From assembly GCA_910587675.1 (NCBI GenBank), contig CAJUMU010000016.1, forward strand, positions 1 through 40,000: DNA of 40,000 bases, written 5' to 3'. The stretch is from an uncultured Alistipes sp. (GTDB lineage: Bacteria; Bacteroidota; Bacteroidia; Bacteroidales; Rikenellaceae). This document shows, piece after piece, positions 6,766-14,338 of the stretch (position 1 is the stretch's first letter; every line of letters begins with the position of its first letter). The notes under the pieces were generated by a model. It did no database searches. It worked only from the letters and a program-made list of their open reading frames with translations, and was not told the DNA's origin. Position numbers and translations under genes: made by a program.

Positions 6766-8386
6766 ACGGCAGCAGGTCGGTGAGCGGTATGGCCTGAAAT
6801 GTCATGTGCGCCTGCGAGCTTTCGTAGAGTATGCCGACCGTTTCGCGGTCGATCATCGTCAGGCACGAGTATCCCCAGCCGTCGCCCGCGTCCAGCAATA
6901 CCTTGTTCTCCTCGGGCCATGTCGCGCCGCCGTCGAAACTTATCTTCACGGTTATGTCGCGGCGGGCGTTGTCGCAGTCGGGATTCGAGAACAGCAATAT
7001 GTCGCGCCCCGAGATGTTGTCGTCGGCCGCGACCGATATGAGGCTCGCCATGCAGACGGGCTCGCGCAGGGCCTTGCGCGACGAGGGATGCTCGGTCCAC
7101 GTGCGTCCCATGTCGGAGGTGACCGACACGGCGCGGCTGCCTCCGCGGTTGTCGCGCATGTTGAGCATCAGATCGCCCGAAGGCAGCTCGGCGACCTGCG
7201 CTTCGGTGGTGTTCGATCGCGCCCCTTCGTGCAGACGCCAGTTGCGGCCGTGGTCGTCGCTGTACAGTATGCAGGCGTGCGGCATGCGCTCGGCGTCGAT
7301 GTATTGCGCCGCGAAGACTATCGTGCCGTTCTTCATGGCGATGCCGCGCCCGGGCCCTTGCAGCAGGAAATTCCACTCGGGACGTTTCACCTGACGCGTC
7401 ACGTTTATCGGCTCCGACCACGTTTTGCCGTCGTCGTCGCTGTACGCCATCACGAGCTGCCCCGTGACGTGCGGTTCCATGCCGCTCTTCGACGAGTGCC
7501 ACGCCATGCGGTTGCCCATTCCGTGGCACCATGCGGCTACCACCCATGCGCGATGCGTGACGGGATCGTAGAGTATGGCGGGGTCGCCTGCGCCGTTCTG
7601 CGCGGCGGGCAGGCCGTCGTGGCAGCCGAAACAGAGAGGCAGACGCATACGCTGCCATGTCCGTCCTCCGTCGACGCTGCGGCTCAGGCCTATGTCTATG
7701 TGCTCCTGAAGATCTTTCGAGTTGTTGTAACGCACGTCGTAAACCGCGAGCAGCGTTCCGCGCGCCGTGGTCACGAGCCCCGGGATGCGGAACGCCGCCG
7801 ATCCGTCGTCGCCCGCGTGTCGCACTCCCACGGCCATGCGGCGCGGCGCCTCGGTCGCGACGAGCATCTCGGGGGCGGCCGCGCGGCCGTCGACCGTCAC
7901 GCTTTCCAGCGCGGCCGAGAGCTTATGCGTCAGCGGTGTGTCGCGCCGCATCTCGACGCTTACCCAAAAGTAGTTGATTCCGCAGAACAGCGAGGTAGGA
8001 GCCGCGAGAGACAGATGCTCCGCCGCGCGGCGTTCGGCCTTGAGAATGCTGTACGACGGGTCGGCCTCGCGCGCGCCGTCAAGGATGTAACGCGTCGCGG
8101 CGAGTTTGTCGGCCGCGACATTCACGGCGTCGGTTCCCGAATAGTAGAGCTTCACCGAGCGGACGTAACGGGCCGACTCCTTGTCCAATTGCAGGTCGAG
8201 CCGTTCGAACGTGCCGCCCTCGGGGGCGTCGATGCGTATGTTGAACAGTATGTTGTCCGCTCGGTCGAGAAGCACGGGCGTCTGCGTCGCGCCCGCGACG
8301 ATGCGCAGATCGGCGGCGGACGAAATGTGTGCGGCCGATATGATTGTCGCGACCGCGGCGAGGATGGTTTTTGCGAAAGGGTTCAT
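6764..8386 (-). CDS. nanH: Exo-alpha-sialidase, GH33
   Basis: 540 residues. A signal peptide (MNPFAKTILAAVATIISAAHISSA) is followed by an N-terminal beta domain of about 150 residues, as in Bacteroides NanH, and the six-bladed sialidase domain from about 190. The Arg-Ile-Pro motif (FRIPGL, about 200) gives the first of the Arg triad. Five Asp-boxes are visible: SVDGGRTW, SDDDGKTW, SDDHGRNW, TSDMGRTW and SFDGGATW. The probable nucleophile Tyr lies in GWGYSCLTM near residue 500. The enzyme releases terminal sialic acid from host glycans in the periplasm or at the cell surface. It is monocistronic here, without transport or catabolic nan genes in view. Confidence 0.95.
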   Translation of the reverse strand: MNPFAKTILAAVATIISAAHISSAADLRIVAGATQTPVLLDRADNILFNIRIDAPEGGTFERLDLQLDKESARYVRSVKLYYSGTDAVNVAADKLAATRYILDGAREADPSYSILKAERRAAEHLSLAAPTSLFCGINYFWVSVEMRRDTPLTHKLSAALESVTVDGRAAAPEMLVATEAPRRMAVGVRHAGDDGSAAFRIPGLVTTARGTLLAVYDVRYNNSKDLQEHIDIGLSRSVDGGRTWQRMRLPLCFGCHDGLPAAQNGAGDPAILYDPVTHRAWVVAAWCHGMGNRMAWHSSKSGMEPHVTGQLVMAYSDDDGKTWSEPINVTRQVKRPEWNFLLQGPGRGIAMKNGTIVFAAQYIDAERMPHACILYSDDHGRNWRLHEGARSNTTEAQVAELPSGDLMLNMRDNRGGSRAVSVTSDMGRTWTEHPSSRKALREPVCMASLISVAADDNISGRDILLFSNPDCDNARRDITVKISFDGGATWPEENKVLLDAGDGWGYSCLTMIDRETVGILYESSQAHMTFQAIPLTDLLP

Positions 8387-8408
8387 AGGTTTCAGGTTGA
8401 CCGTTTTC

Positions 8409-8417
8409 GCAAATATA
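8409..8417 (-). promoter_or_regulatory. Promoter -7 element of the sialidase gene
   Basis: On the minus strand TATATTTGC matches the Bacteroidota -7 consensus (TAnnTTTG) 23 bases before the ATG at 8386. No clear TTG is seen at the -33 position. Confidence 0.6.
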
Positions 8418-8446
8418 GATTAAATATTCCTATTCGACGGGGTGTT

Positions 8447-8992
8447 TCAACCGATTTTTCGGAGGTATTTCTCTATTTCTTCGGCTATGACGTCGAGATA
8501 GTCGGTTTCGTACTCCACGGCCGACATGATGATCTTGCCGTCGGCGTCGATCAGGAAACTGCGAGGCACGTATCGCGTGGCGTACATGGCGTATATGCTT
8601 CGGTCGGGATCGAGACCGACGGGAAACGTATAGCCGTTCTGTCGGCAAAACTCCTCTATCGTTTCGCGATCCGCTCCGCGCGAGACGGGCAGATAGGTGA
8701 AACGTTCGTCGGCGAATCGGTCGATTATACGCTCCTGCACGACGGCCATCTCGGCGCGGCATACCGAGCATTCGCTGCTCCAGAATGTTAGCAGCACCGC
8801 GCGGCCGCGCAGATCGGAGAGGGTGACGTCGCCGCCCTTTGTCATCTCGACCGTGAAGTCGGGGGCCGTCTGCCCGATCTCGACCAGCGTCGTGTCGTCC
8901 GCGGCGGGCGAATCCTCGGCGACGCACGCGGCGGTGGCGAGGAGACATAACGCCGCTATCGCGCGCGATATGAGGTATGTCGTTGCTTTCAT
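8447..8992 (-). CDS. Thioredoxin-like (TlpA/ResA family) lipoprotein
   Basis: 181 residues from the ATG at 8992 (Met-Lys-Ala-Thr), chosen because a lipoprotein signal ending LLATAAC directly follows; an upstream ATG at 9025 would add 11 non-signal residues. The mature protein is an AhpC/TSA-thioredoxin fold: IGQTAPDFTVEM, then FWSSECSVCRAEM with the redox pair Cys-Ser-Val-Cys, and the cis-Pro segment RYVPRSFLIDADGKI. It should work in the periplasm, anchored to a membrane, as a disulfide reductase or oxidase. No cytochrome maturation gene is nearby to narrow the substrate. Confidence 0.9.
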   Translation of the reverse strand: MKATTYLISRAIAALCLLATAACVAEDSPAADDTTLVEIGQTAPDFTVEMTKGGDVTLSDLRGRAVLLTFWSSECSVCRAEMAVVQERIIDRFADERFTYLPVSRGADRETIEEFCRQNGYTFPVGLDPDRSIYAMYATRYVPRSFLIDADGKIIMSAVEYETDYLDVIAEEIEKYLRKIG

Positions 8993-9037
8993 GGTTTCGT
9001 CGTTTCGTGATTCGGGGGCTCTCACCGTGCCCGTATC

Positions 9038-9046
9038 GCAAAGGTA
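9038..9046 (-). promoter_or_regulatory. Promoter -7 element of the thioredoxin-like gene
   Basis: On the minus strand TACCTTTGC is a perfect Bacteroidota -7 element 46 bases before the ATG at 8992, which supports that start over 9025. The -33 region has no evident TTG. Confidence 0.6.
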
Positions 9047-9220
9047 TGAATTTTTAAATGCTTATCCGCAGTCCGCGCACCGTCCGTGGCAAATATGCGA
9101 CTAAAACGGTTCCTTTGGGACTATTTTGTTTCGAATTGTCGGCGATAGTGTTCCAATGGTGCCGCGACGCGGAAAATTGGGGTAAAATAATTGCATGGGT
9201 GTAGTAATTTTGTTCGTGCG

Positions 9221-10045
9221 ATGAAGAGAGTTTTTTCTGATATGCCGATGTCGTTGCGCACGGTGTCGTGCACTTTGCTCTGCTGCTTTGCGGCGGGATG
9301 CGTGGAGTATCACCCTTACGACACCCGCATAAAGGGCGAAAAGAGTATCAATTCCGTTAATGCGGTGCGTATCGAACAGGCTTGCGCGGGGCGGCGGTCG
9401 ATACGCTTCGCCGTCATAAGCGACTCGCAACGCTGGTACGACGAGACGGAGGATGCCGTGGCGGCGCTCAATGCGCGCGGCGACATCGATTTCGTGCTGC
9501 ATACGGGCGACTTGGCCGATTTCGGCCTCAGGAACGAGTTCGAGTTGCAGCGCGACATATTGAACAAACTGACGGCGCCGTACGTGTGCGTGATCGGCAA
9601 TCACGATTGTCTGGCTACCGGCGAGATCATTTTCCGCGAGATATTCGGCGATTACAACATGGCTTTCACGGCGGGCGACATTCGGTTTCTGTGCCTGAAC
9701 ACCAATTCGCTGGAGTTCGATGCGTGCGAGGCGGTGCCTAATTTCGGGTTTATCGGCTCGCAACTCGAATCGTTCCCCTCCGAGGCGCGCAAAACCGTCG
9801 TAGCCATGCACGCGCAACCATTTTCCGAGCAGTTCAACAACGACGTGGCCGAGATATTCCAGAGCTATCTGCGGTCCTTTCCGTCGTTGCAGTTCTGTGT
9901 GCACGGACATAGCCATTCGGTGACGGCGGAGGAGATCTTCTCCGACGGGGTAGTCTACTACCAGTGCGCCAATACGGGCGAGAGGAGCTACTTGTTGTTT
10001 ACCGTCGACGAAGAGGGCTATGATTACGAAGCGGTATATTTTTAG
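9221..10045 (+). CDS. Calcineurin-like metallophosphoesterase, lipoprotein
   Basis: 274 residues, started at Met-Lys-Arg-Val because a lipobox (CFAAGC, Cys27) follows; an in-frame ATG at 9191 is less likely. The phosphoesterase motifs are in order: ISDSQ (about 66-70, with Gln for the usual His), HTGDLADF (about 94-101), IGNHDC (about 125-130), MHAQPF (about 200) and HGHSH (about 229-233). These bind the two-metal centre of class III metallophosphoesterases. Export suggests an envelope phosphodiesterase or phosphatase; the substrate is unknown. The last 26 bases overlap the start of the next gene, so the two are coupled. Confidence 0.9.
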   Translation: MKRVFSDMPMSLRTVSCTLLCCFAAGCVEYHPYDTRIKGEKSINSVNAVRIEQACAGRRSIRFAVISDSQRWYDETEDAVAALNARGDIDFVLHTGDLADFGLRNEFELQRDILNKLTAPYVCVIGNHDCLATGEIIFREIFGDYNMAFTAGDIRFLCLNTNSLEFDACEAVPNFGFIGSQLESFPSEARKTVVAMHAQPFSEQFNNDVAEIFQSYLRSFPSLQFCVHGHSHSVTAEEIFSDGVVYYQCANTGERSYLLFTVDEEGYDYEAVYF

Positions 10046-10688
10046 GATCGCGGCGACGGCTGCCGTGTGCTTCGCCGCGTTGTGCGCTTCGGCGGGCAAT
10101 CTCGCGACGGAGCGTACCGCGCGCCGCCTCGATATGCGCGTGCATGAGGGTTACGTGGGGTTGGAGCGTCTGATTCCCACTCACGTGAAGCTGCAATATG
10201 CGGGCGGCATGGGTGTCGTATCGTTTGGCGCGGGGTGGGATTACGGGCGCAAATGCTGCTGGGAGACCGATGTGATGATCGGATTCCTGCCGCGCGCCTA
10301 TGCCGACCGATTCCACACGACGCTCACTCTGCGCCAGAACTACATTCCGTGGAGCATACGTTGCGGCGGTCGCTTCGCGTTCGAACCGTTCGCCTGCGGC
10401 GTTTATCTCAATTTCATATCGGGCGAACGTTTCTGGATGCGTGAACCCGCCCGTTACCCGGGCGAAGGTTATTACGGATTCACCTCGCGGTTGCGCATAC
10501 ATCTGTATGTCGGGCAGCGTCTCACCCTGAACTTCGATCCCGACGCGGCGGTGCGCGCCGTGACCCTCTATTACGAGTTGAGCGCCAACGATCTGAATAT
10601 CGTCGCCAAGTTCGGCAATAGCAGCCTGCGCGTGTCCGATATCGTATTTTTCTCGGCGGGCGTCAAACTGCAAATCTTCAAGCCGTGA
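10020..10688 (+). CDS. Exported beta-rich envelope protein, unknown
   Basis: 222 residues with a signal peptide (about 1-25, ending CASAG). The mature part is rich in alternating aromatic/hydrophobic strands (HVKLQYAGGMGVVSFGAGWDYG, HTTLTLRQNYIPWSI, FACGVYLNFISG, RLTLNFDPDAAVRAVTLYYELS) and ends KLQIFKP. This looks like a small outer-membrane beta-barrel, related in style to the beta-barrel proteins paired with metallophosphoesterases in Bacteroidota. It overlaps the phosphoesterase gene by 26 bases, so a joint envelope role is likely. No specific family is recognised. Confidence 0.75.
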   Translation: MITKRYIFRIAATAAVCFAALCASAGNLATERTARRLDMRVHEGYVGLERLIPTHVKLQYAGGMGVVSFGAGWDYGRKCCWETDVMIGFLPRAYADRFHTTLTLRQNYIPWSIRCGGRFAFEPFACGVYLNFISGERFWMREPARYPGEGYYGFTSRLRIHLYVGQRLTLNFDPDAAVRAVTLYYELSANDLNIVAKFGNSSLRVSDIVFFSAGVKLQIFKP

Positions 10689-10801
10689 CTTAGTCGCCCG
10701 CGGCTCGGTTTTTGATTTTGTCTATGCCGAGCGAGATGACGGAATGGGCGCGTGCGGCCGCCGTGGCGGCATCGACGGAATAAAATTATCCGACGCGCCG
10801 A

Positions 10802-10831
10802 TTGTCAATTAAGATTTTAATCGTATATTTG
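10802..10831 (+). promoter_or_regulatory. Strong promoter for a non-coding transcript
   Basis: TTG at 10802-10804, a 19-base spacer and TATATTTG at 10824-10831 make an ideal Bacteroidota housekeeping promoter. No plausible reading frame follows on the plus strand for over 400 bases, so the product is probably an RNA starting near 10838. Confidence 0.8.
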
Positions 10832-10837
10832 TCATTG

Positions 10838-11105
10838 CGATCCGTCGTAAGGCGAGGTTCGCTTTGCTGCTACGGAAAAAGTGGAATTTTTCAATAATCG
10901 GCGGCAATCAAGAGGATGCTCCGTGTCGGGTCGTAAAACCACGTCCCGAGAGGCGGTCGTATCTGACTCTATCCTTGACGGGCGTGGACCTCTTGTGTTG
11001 TGAGGTCGATTAGGTTTTTCCACTACCTTCTGTAGCGTTGCAATGCAAGCACGCCTGTCTTTACATACGGCGGATATGGTAACTACCATGTCCGCTTTAG
11101 CGTTT
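10838..11105 (+). ncRNA. ssrS: Probable 6S-like regulatory RNA
   Basis: The transcript from the promoter at 10802 folds into one long interrupted hairpin. CTACGGAA (10870-10877) pairs with TTCTGTAG (11028-11035) with one G-U, GTGG (10881-10884) pairs with CCAC (11020-11023), and GCAA-rich outer arms meet near 10851-10868 and 11040-11055. Across a large central bubble, CAAGAGGAT (10909-10917) meets ATCCTTG (10971-10977), with an inner TCGGG/CCCGA hairpin (10926-10949). A side hairpin GACCTC/GAGGTC (10987-11007) sits on the 3' strand of the bubble. Closing stem, bubble with a 3'-side hairpin and apical stem are the 6S RNA plan, which mimics an open promoter for RNA polymerase. A hairpin at 11070-11095 followed by T-rich sequence could end it. 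The identification rests on architecture only. Confidence 0.5.
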
Positions 11106-11132
11106 TACGGCGGTCTTGCAGGTGTACAATAC

Positions 11133-11200
11133 GAGCGGATACGGAGATTGGTGGAAGAGTTTCATCGTGCAGGGTTGTTTTGTCTCCGTTCCGCTCTTTT
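11133..11200 (+). terminator. Long-looped terminator after the non-coding RNA
   Basis: GAGCGGATACGGAGA (11133-11147) pairs with TCTCCGTTCCGCTC (11183-11196) with one bulged base, and TTTT follows. It can end plus-strand transcription from 10838 if the nearer hairpin at 11070-11095 does not. Confidence 0.6.
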
Positions 11201-11234
11201 ATTGTATATATGTACGCGGCGGCGTTCGGAGATA

Positions 11235-11310
11235 CGTCATGCCACCGAATCGCCCCTCCCCGTCATGCCACCGAGCGTATGCGAGGAATGGCATCTCTAA
11301 CGGGAAATTT
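11235..11310. repeat. Dispersed palindromic repeat, partial copy R1
   Basis: It holds the leading module only: CGTCATGCCACC at 11235 and again at 11261, then ...CCGAGCG, GCGAGGA and TGGCATCTCTAA. The pair ATGCCA/TGGCAT is an inverted repeat. The module supplies the stop codon of the protein gene that ends at 11297. The same order occurs at 12867 and 18571. Confidence 0.8.
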
Positions 11311-12262
11311 TTCGGGCCGAATACCGTCTCTCGACCCGATAGCCTATATCGATTATATCCTCCACTACCTCGCGCTGCAAACTCTCGTGCTTCACCAGCC
11401 AATCTATTTCATCCGTATCGAAGTCGTATACCGACAGAGGTGCACGCCTCTCCGCACGCATTATGCACTCAACGGCGAGCCGCAGCCGCAGGATATCCAA
11501 CGGCAGAAGATTCGGAGCATGCAGACGGTCGTGATGGACCACTACGGAATGCGGGCCGACATCGAGCAGAAAAGAGTCCTCGTCGCGACGGATTATCCGC
11601 TCGACGCGAGCGACATAGGAGCAATCAGCTGCATCGAGCGTCCGATCATCCGCGATTTCGGAGATTTTGCGGTCGAATACGTAGACGAAAAGCCCCATCC
11701 ACGACAAGTCGAACGATTCGCGCTTGTCGAGATATTGTATGATGGCTTGTATGCCTTGAACATAATATCTGTCGAACATTCTGACGCGGCGTTCGGCGTC
11801 GATTATCTCGTCGTACGATAATGCTCTCAACGGCTTGGCATAGTGTTCGAAACAGGCGTCGGGCTGCCTTTCGCGAAACCCGACTGTAGCCTTTACCGCA
11901 TTCAGCAGCGCGACTAAATCGCGCGGCGTCACCAACAGATCCGTCGTATCCGAATAGGAGCGTATAACTACAGAGTCCGCGGAATCGGGTACGCGCGTCG
12001 TATCCATCCCCATTTCCGAACGGTCGCCGCGGCGAAATTGTTCGTCGCGATTATACTTCGGGTATGAGTAATCGATACGGAACGATCCGTCGTCGAGATA
12101 TGTCGCGCTGTTGACCAACACATCGACAGCGCGATAGTCGTTGCGGCTCGAAATGCCGACGAACATGTCGGCCTCTATTATGTCTAAAGATTGGTGTTTC
12201 TTAAGATATTCTATGATTTTCGCGAAAGTGTGGTTGTATAGTTCGCGATTGCCGGGGTTCAT
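11297..12262 (-). CDS. Unrecognised protein with two copies of one domain
   Basis: 321 residues from Met-Asn-Pro-Gly-Asn at 12262; earlier in-frame codons run through a palindromic leader and are unlikely to be coding. Residues about 5-145 and 170-305 share one plan: an amphipathic helix (KIIEYLKKHQSLDIIEAD / QAIIQYLDKRESFDLSWMG), then D..V..V strands, a stretch D(D/E)xSFxxD, V(V)(I/V) with a nearby Arg or His, and a Leu-rich helix (PRDLVALLNAVKATV / PLDILRLRLAVECIM). A third, single-domain version is encoded at 39365-39844. No signal peptide or membrane segment is seen. The last four residues and stop (KISR) lie inside repeat R1. The function is unknown. Confidence 0.75.
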   Translation of the reverse strand: MNPGNRELYNHTFAKIIEYLKKHQSLDIIEADMFVGISSRNDYRAVDVLVNSATYLDDGSFRIDYSYPKYNRDEQFRRGDRSEMGMDTTRVPDSADSVVIRSYSDTTDLLVTPRDLVALLNAVKATVGFRERQPDACFEHYAKPLRALSYDEIIDAERRVRMFDRYYVQGIQAIIQYLDKRESFDLSWMGLFVYVFDRKISEIADDRTLDAADCSYVARVERIIRRDEDSFLLDVGPHSVVVHHDRLHAPNLLPLDILRLRLAVECIMRAERRAPLSVYDFDTDEIDWLVKHESLQREVVEDIIDIGYRVERRYSARKISR

Positions 12263-12294
12263 GGGCTCGGGGATTGCGTGGTGAAACGATAAGA

Positions 12295-12410
12295 TGCGCC
12301 CATAAGAAAACAGAAAGGGCGCAGGTGCAGCCCCTCCGACCGGCCTTCCGAGCCTTAGTATGGTAGCTGCCCTTACGCCCAAGCCAGCCCCTACAATTAT
12401 GTAGGGGCAT
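12295..12410 (-). other. Structured leader upstream of the two-domain protein
   Basis: Minus-strand leader with two clear hairpins: CCCCTACA/TGTAGGGG with a 4-base loop (12388-12407), and TGCGCCC/GGGCGCA with a 15-base loop (12295-12323), the latter 33 bases before the ATG at 12262. It may control translation of the gene. A fixed RNA family is not recognised. Confidence 0.4.
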
Positions 12411-12442
12411 AACATGGGTTTCAGACAAATATTACACCATAC

Positions 12443-12555
12443 TAAAAACCTATCTGAAAGATAGTCGGAAGTTTGTCGAAGGCATAAAGGTTTGTCCTAA
12501 CCTTTAGATAAATATGTTAACGGCTACGGTGGAACCGTTCTCTTTTGCAAAGGTA
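12443..12555 (-). ncRNA. Candidate small RNA with own promoter and terminator
   Basis: On the minus strand a -7 element TACCTTTGC (12555-12547) is followed by about 100 bases holding three hairpins: AACGG/CCGTT, AAAGGTT/AACCTTT (12486-12505) and CTATCT/AGATAG (12450-12464). The last is followed by GTTTTTAG, a terminator. There is no reading frame of note. It may be a free small RNA or an attenuated leader of the gene at 12262. The -33 element is weak. Confidence 0.45.
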
Positions 12556-12690
12556 ACATAACTTTATCGTTTTAGGTTATGCGACCCGTCAAAAACGGAA
12601 CGTGGACTGAGACTTATAACCAAAGGGCTCTGGTAAACCTGACACTATAAGCACAAAAGCCCACGCCCGAAACGTAGAAACTAAAATACC

Positions 12691-12720
12691 CCCACGTCGG
12701 ACGTAGGCCGACGTCGTGGG
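12691..12720. repeat. Imperfect palindrome
   Basis: CCCACGTCGG (12691-12700) pairs with CCGAC...GTGGG (12708-12720) with a three-base bulge. It lies in the non-coding stretch between the small RNA and repeat R2 and may be a terminator or another repeat module. Nothing else is evident in 12556-12866. Confidence 0.4.
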
Positions 12721-12866
12721 ACAAACTTGTGCTTTGCTTGTGTTAAAAATTTTACCAGAATTTTTTGGTCAGCAAAGTTCACGAATCCGTCTTTCCGACG
12801 AATCGTTTGCCCCAAAAGTAGTACTAATAATTGGATTTTACAACAAATTGCATGCAATTTTTAACA

Positions 12867-13375
12867 CGTCATGCCACCAAGTTGCCCCCTCCCCGTCATG
12901 CCACCGAGCGTAAGCGAGGATTGGCATCTCTAACAGAGTGTTGGCTGCAAGAGATTCCAATCATTTTGCAACTCGAAAGAGTTGCAAAATGTGGAATGAC
13001 GAGGAGGGGCATTCGGGTCGCAGCCTGCGGTTCGCCGACGGCGGCAGGACAAAACGAGCCTCGGCGAGTTGCAGTCCGCCGCAGTGGGGCGGCGGCGAAC
13101 TGCGCGACTCTGCGAGTCGCAATATTCACACGCGTCAGCAAAAAACCGCGGCAGGAACATTTTCGATAAGCCGAGTGCAGAGCCGAACTTGTTCGAGCTA
13201 TGCCGAGGCGAGAAAATGACTGCGTAAGCGAACGATTTCGGGAAAAGGGCGGTCGCGGCGACGAAGCGTTAAAAATCGGAGACTTTTTGATCCTCAAAAA
13301 AGTGTGGAATGACGTGGTATGTTCCGGGCAGAGCCTGCGGCCAGCGCGACTCAAAGAGTCGCAATCTTAAAGACG
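12867..13375. repeat. Dispersed palindromic repeat, full copy R2
   Basis: Modules in order: CGTCATGCCACC twice (12867, 12894) with TGGCATCTCTAA; a hairpin framed by ATTCCA (12954-12959) and TGGAAT (12992-12997) with stem ATTTTGCAACTC/GAGTTGCAAAAT and loop GAAA (12963-12990); a GC-rich block 13027-13103 that begins GCGGTTCGCCG and ends CGGCGAACTGC; a hairpin GCGACTC-tgc-GAGTCGC (13104-13120); a tail ACACGCG...CAGCAAA; a hairpin with flanks CATTTTCG/CGAGAAAATG (13158-13218); a hairpin ACTTTTTGA/TCAAAAAAGT (13282-13303); and a second hairpin GCGACTC-aaa-GAGTCGC (13346-13362). It is non-coding. Confidence 0.85.
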
Positions 13376-13387
13376 GAATATTCCCTA

Positions 13388-13432
13388 CAAAAAATACACC
13401 CCGCCTCCGAAAGGCAGGGTGTTTTCTTTTTT
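13388..13432. terminator. Bidirectional terminator after secG
   Basis: ACACCCCGCC (13396-13405) pairs with GGCAGGGTGT (13413-13422). Both sides carry a T tract in the respective direction (TTTTCTTTTTT on plus, ATTTTTTGT on minus). It ends the secG operon. Confidence 0.85.
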
Positions 13433-13476
13433 CTGTCGTCCCCTTCGCTGCGGCGGCGGGATCGCCGGAACCTCGG

Positions 13477-13848
13477 TTACTCGGCCTCTGCGGGCGTAGC
13501 CTCGGGAGCATCCGACGAAGGGATCTCCACCGAAGGCATAACCTCGTCGGCAGCCGTGGCGTTCACCTTCTCCATCAACGCGTTGGCGTCCTGCTGGAGA
13601 GCGCTGTTGCTCATCGAAACCTTGTTGCCGTCCATAGCGATGGTGGCTATGAGGCTGAGCACGACGATCATGCCTGCCAGCGTCCAAGTGGTCTTCTCCA
13701 AGATATTGGCCGATTCGCGCACGCCCATCACCTGATTGGCCGCGCCGAAGTTGGCCGCCATGCCGCTCTTGGGACTCTGCACCAGCACTGCGAGGATAAG
13801 CATTACGCTCGCTACCAGAATCAATCCGATACAAAATGAATATAACAT
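13477..13848 (-). CDS. secG: Preprotein translocase subunit SecG
   Basis: 123 residues. The first transmembrane helix is MLYSFCIGLILVASVMLILAVLVQ, followed by the SecG loop (QSPKSGMAANFGAANQVMGVRESANILEKTTW) and the second helix LAGMIVVLSLIATIAM. The loop motif with Gly-Ala-Ala and the Glu-Lys-x-Thr before helix 2 are diagnostic. The C-terminal 50 residues are an acidic, Ala/Pro/Glu-rich tail, common in Bacteroidota SecG. It assists SecYE protein export in the inner membrane and is the last gene of the 17.0-13.5 kb operon. Confidence 0.95.
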   Translation of the reverse strand: MLYSFCIGLILVASVMLILAVLVQSPKSGMAANFGAANQVMGVRESANILEKTTWTLAGMIVVLSLIATIAMDGNKVSMSNSALQQDANALMEKVNATAADEVMPSVEIPSSDAPEATPAEAE

Positions 13849-13862
13849 AACAGTATACTTTT

Positions 13863-14333
13863 TTAATTATTCTCTATTTTCGCGATAAGTTCTGCAAAGT
13901 AAACACTTTTTTCGGGATTTAGCAAACTTAATTTGCGATAAGTTTCTTTTGCCATATCTTTCAGCCCCTGAGAGAGGTATATCTCCGCCAGCTCCTCGCT
14001 CGCCAGATCGTCGTCGTCGTCGAAAGCCGCCTCGGTCACTATGTCGCCGTCGGCCTCGCCCTCCTCGGCCACGATGCGCAGATTGTCGGTGCGCAGGAAA
14101 CGGTCGATTATATCCTCCGTCGTCACTTCCGTGAGGCGCGCCACGTCGATCTCGCGCAACTCCAATGTCGGTCGGCAGCACAACGCCGCCGCGGTGTCCG
14201 ACATTCCGGCCGTCGTCCCGCTCTCTGCCGCCTGCCACCGTTCGGTGCGCATCAACGCTTCGGCCTCCTCGCGTTCGATGTCGATACGCTCCGTCTCGGA
14301 GCCTTTTTGTCCTTTATGAAAGAGTCCGCCCAT
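13863..14333 (-). CDS. Conserved small acidic protein with TPR-like C-terminus
   Basis: 156 residues, soluble. The N-terminus is charged (GSETERIDIEREEAEALM); an acidic run FDDDDDLAS follows; the C-terminal 45 residues (SEELAEIYLSQGLKDMAKETYRKLSLLNPEKSVYFAELIAKIE) match one tetratricopeptide repeat plus a capping helix. A gene of this shape stands between lptE and secG in many Bacteroidota, so the position is conserved, but the role is not established. It starts 5 bases from the lptE stop. Confidence 0.85.
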   Translation of the reverse strand: MGGLFHKGQKGSETERIDIEREEAEALMRTERWQAAESGTTAGMSDTAAALCCRPTLELREIDVARLTEVTTEDIIDRFLRTDNLRIVAEEGEADGDIVTEAAFDDDDDLASEELAEIYLSQGLKDMAKETYRKLSLLNPEKSVYFAELIAKIENN

Positions 14334-14338
14334 AGTCG

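Noticed and set aside
6806..8791. 661-codon plus-strand open frame across the sialidase and thioredoxin-like genes
   Set aside because: It is the antisense of well-supported genes; His/Arg/Val-rich with no motifs. GC-rich codon use makes long antisense frames common here, as also at 14737-16116, 24860-26449, 30804-32045 and 32101-33894.
12263..12415. N-terminal extension of the two-domain protein
   Set aside because: The extra codons lie in perfect hairpins of a leader and are unlike the rest of the protein.
12831..13839. Several frames of 65-176 codons in the repeats (12.8-13.8 kb, also at 18.6 and 19.1 kb)
   Set aside because: They recur with the repeats in shifted frames and contain palindrome-encoded peptides; no sign of selection for protein.
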